This document shows, piece by piece, positions 63,143 to 64,000 of a stretch of 64,000 nt of DNA. Below the pieces are notes generated by a model. It was not told where the DNA came from and ran no database searches. It saw nothing but the letters and a program-made list of their open reading frames with translations. A program made the translations under genes and the position numbers. This DNA comes from Sorangium aterium. GTDB taxonomy: Bacteria > Myxococcota_A > Polyangia > Polyangiales > Polyangiaceae. Where the stretch lies: NCBI RefSeq assembly GCF_028368935.1, contig NZ_JAQNDK010000004.1, positions 1,240,001 through 1,304,000 on the forward strand, given 5' to 3'. How positions within the stretch are numbered: position 1 is the first letter of the stretch; every line of letters starts with the position of its first letter.

Positions 63143-64000
63143 GCATCGAGAAGTCGCCCGAGATCGTGCGGATCATGGAGGCGCAGGAGATGCGCGGGGA
63201 GCAGATCGTGAACCACATCCGGTTCGCGTTCGCGCTGCTCAGCGCCGCCACCTTCATGCACGTGTGGCGGATCAACACCCCGGCCGCCAACCAGATCTTC
63301 GCGATCCTGAACGGCGGGTACCTCGCCTACTCGCTCGTGCTCTACACGTTCTTCCGGCTGCGCCCCGGCGTCTACGTGGGCTGGCTCAAGTACGTGAGCA
63401 TCTTCGTCGACCTCGCGCTCCTGACGCTCACGGCCCTGGGGACGGCGAGGAACCACTCGGGGATCATCGAGTACTTCACGAGCTACCTCGCGACCGTCTA
63501 CGTGCTCTGGAACCTGATGTCGGGCTTCCGCTACAGCCTCGCGGCGTGCCTGTACTCGGCGGGGCTGTCGGCCGTCTTCAACTCGATCGTGCTCGCCGTC
63601 ACGGTCGGCTCCGGCGCGGTCCCGATCAGCTCGGTGTCCGTCCACGGGAAGAACGCCATCAACATCGCGGACCAGTGCCAGCAGATCCTCTTCATCGCGC
63701 TCCCCGGCGTCGTTGCCGGCATCATCGCGCGGATGTCGCGCAACCTGGTCGTGCGGGCCGAGGTGGAGTCCATGGCCCGCCTCCGGCTCGAGCGCGAGAA
63801 GCAGGAGCTCGGCCGGTATCTATCGAAGGATCTCGTCGACTTCGTCCTGTCCGATCCGAGGCGGCTCAAGCTCGGAGGAACGCGGCGGCACGTCTCGGTG
63901 ATGTTCACCGACATCCGCAACTTCACCCCGCTCACCGAGTCGGTCGAGCCGGAGGCCGTGGTCTCGTTCCTGAACGAGTACTTCACGGAGATGGTCGACA
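63139..64000 (+). CDS. Membrane class III adenylate/guanylate cyclase, 3' truncated by window
   Basis: 287 residues visible. Five or six membrane segments (for example FAFALLSAATFMHVW, VSIFVDLALLTLTALG and QQILFIALPGVVAGIIA) precede a linker with a coiled-coil-like RLEREKQELGRYLSKDLVDF. The cyclase domain begins at VSVMFTDIRNFTPLTESVEP, with the first metal-binding Asp in FTDIRNF. The rest, including the second Asp, lies past the window. The start overlaps the upstream stop as ATGA, so it is in the same operon as the peptide and terpene-like genes. Confidence 0.85.
   Translation, partial: MSIEKSPEIVRIMEAQEMRGEQIVNHIRFAFALLSAATFMHVWRINTPAANQIFAILNGGYLAYSLVLYTFFRLRPGVYVGWLKYVSIFVDLALLTLTALGTARNHSGIIEYFTSYLATVYVLWNLMSGFRYSLAACLYSAGLSAVFNSIVLAVTVGSGAVPISSVSVHGKNAINIADQCQQILFIALPGVVAGIIARMSRNLVVRAEVESMARLRLEREKQELGRYLSKDLVDFVLSDPRRLKLGGTRRHVSVMFTDIRNFTPLTESVEPEAVVSFLNEYFTEMVD

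Noticed and set aside
1-64000. tRNA or rRNA genes, prophage
   Set aside because: No cloverleaf, CCA end, rRNA core sequence or phage structural gene was recognised on reading; a tool search was not possible.

Overview
The window is a 64 kb stretch of very GC-rich chromosomal DNA with strong G/C bias at third codon positions. The gene content fits a myxobacterium of the Sorangium type (phylum Myxococcota). Pointers are a CarD/CdnL regulator, a lysine/alanine-rich histone H1-like protein, a Tgl-like TPR lipoprotein, a DUF4388 protein, a Ser/Thr kinase, an NtrC-type activator, a class III nucleotide cyclase, and many lipoproteins and outer-membrane barrels. The organism assignment is an inference from gene content; no rRNA or tRNA gene was recognised.

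Layout. Positions 1-6.2 kb hold the end of a division and cell-wall cluster (murC 3' part, ftsQ, ftsA, ftsZ) followed by dnaJ. From 6.4 to 11.4 kb, mainly on the minus strand, lie a degenerate PrsW-like membrane protein, a beta-barrel protein, yacG, an HtrA-type protease and a TonB-like protein. From 11.5 to 22.3 kb are tsaB, a Crp-family regulator, a Tgl-like lipoprotein, a RodZ-like HTH membrane protein, recO, a phosphoesterase, an NTF2-like protein, a ferrochelatase, an SDR and a large TPR/HExxH metalloprotein.

Positions 22.4-26.8 kb form an accessory island. Two ~247 bp elements in opposite orientation, each with perfect ~41 bp terminal inverted repeats, flank a translationally coupled ATPase/TPR gene pair and an array of seven 42-bp tandem repeats. 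From 26.8 to 56 kb there is mostly housekeeping and envelope content: NtrX-like regulator, PpiC, phhB, rnc, trmL, cdnL, ppx, an OmpA-like lipoprotein, an H1-like protein, an HNH nuclease, a DnaQ-WYL fusion, coaD, an M50 protease, a Ser/Thr kinase, a PcnB-like nucleotidyltransferase, a transglutaminase and a Nudix hydrolase.

Positions 56.8-64 kb hold a TetR regulator, a papain-like protease fused to an alpha/beta-hydrolase-like domain, and a four-gene operon. The operon encodes an isoprenoid-synthase-like protein (DDxxD), a 73-residue NHLP/Nif11-like leader-type peptide, a large toroid protein like a class II terpene cyclase, and a membrane class III nucleotide cyclase cut by the window end. 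Its last three genes overlap by 4 bases each. This peptide/terpene-enzyme operon and the inverted-repeat island are the two best candidates for undescribed biology.
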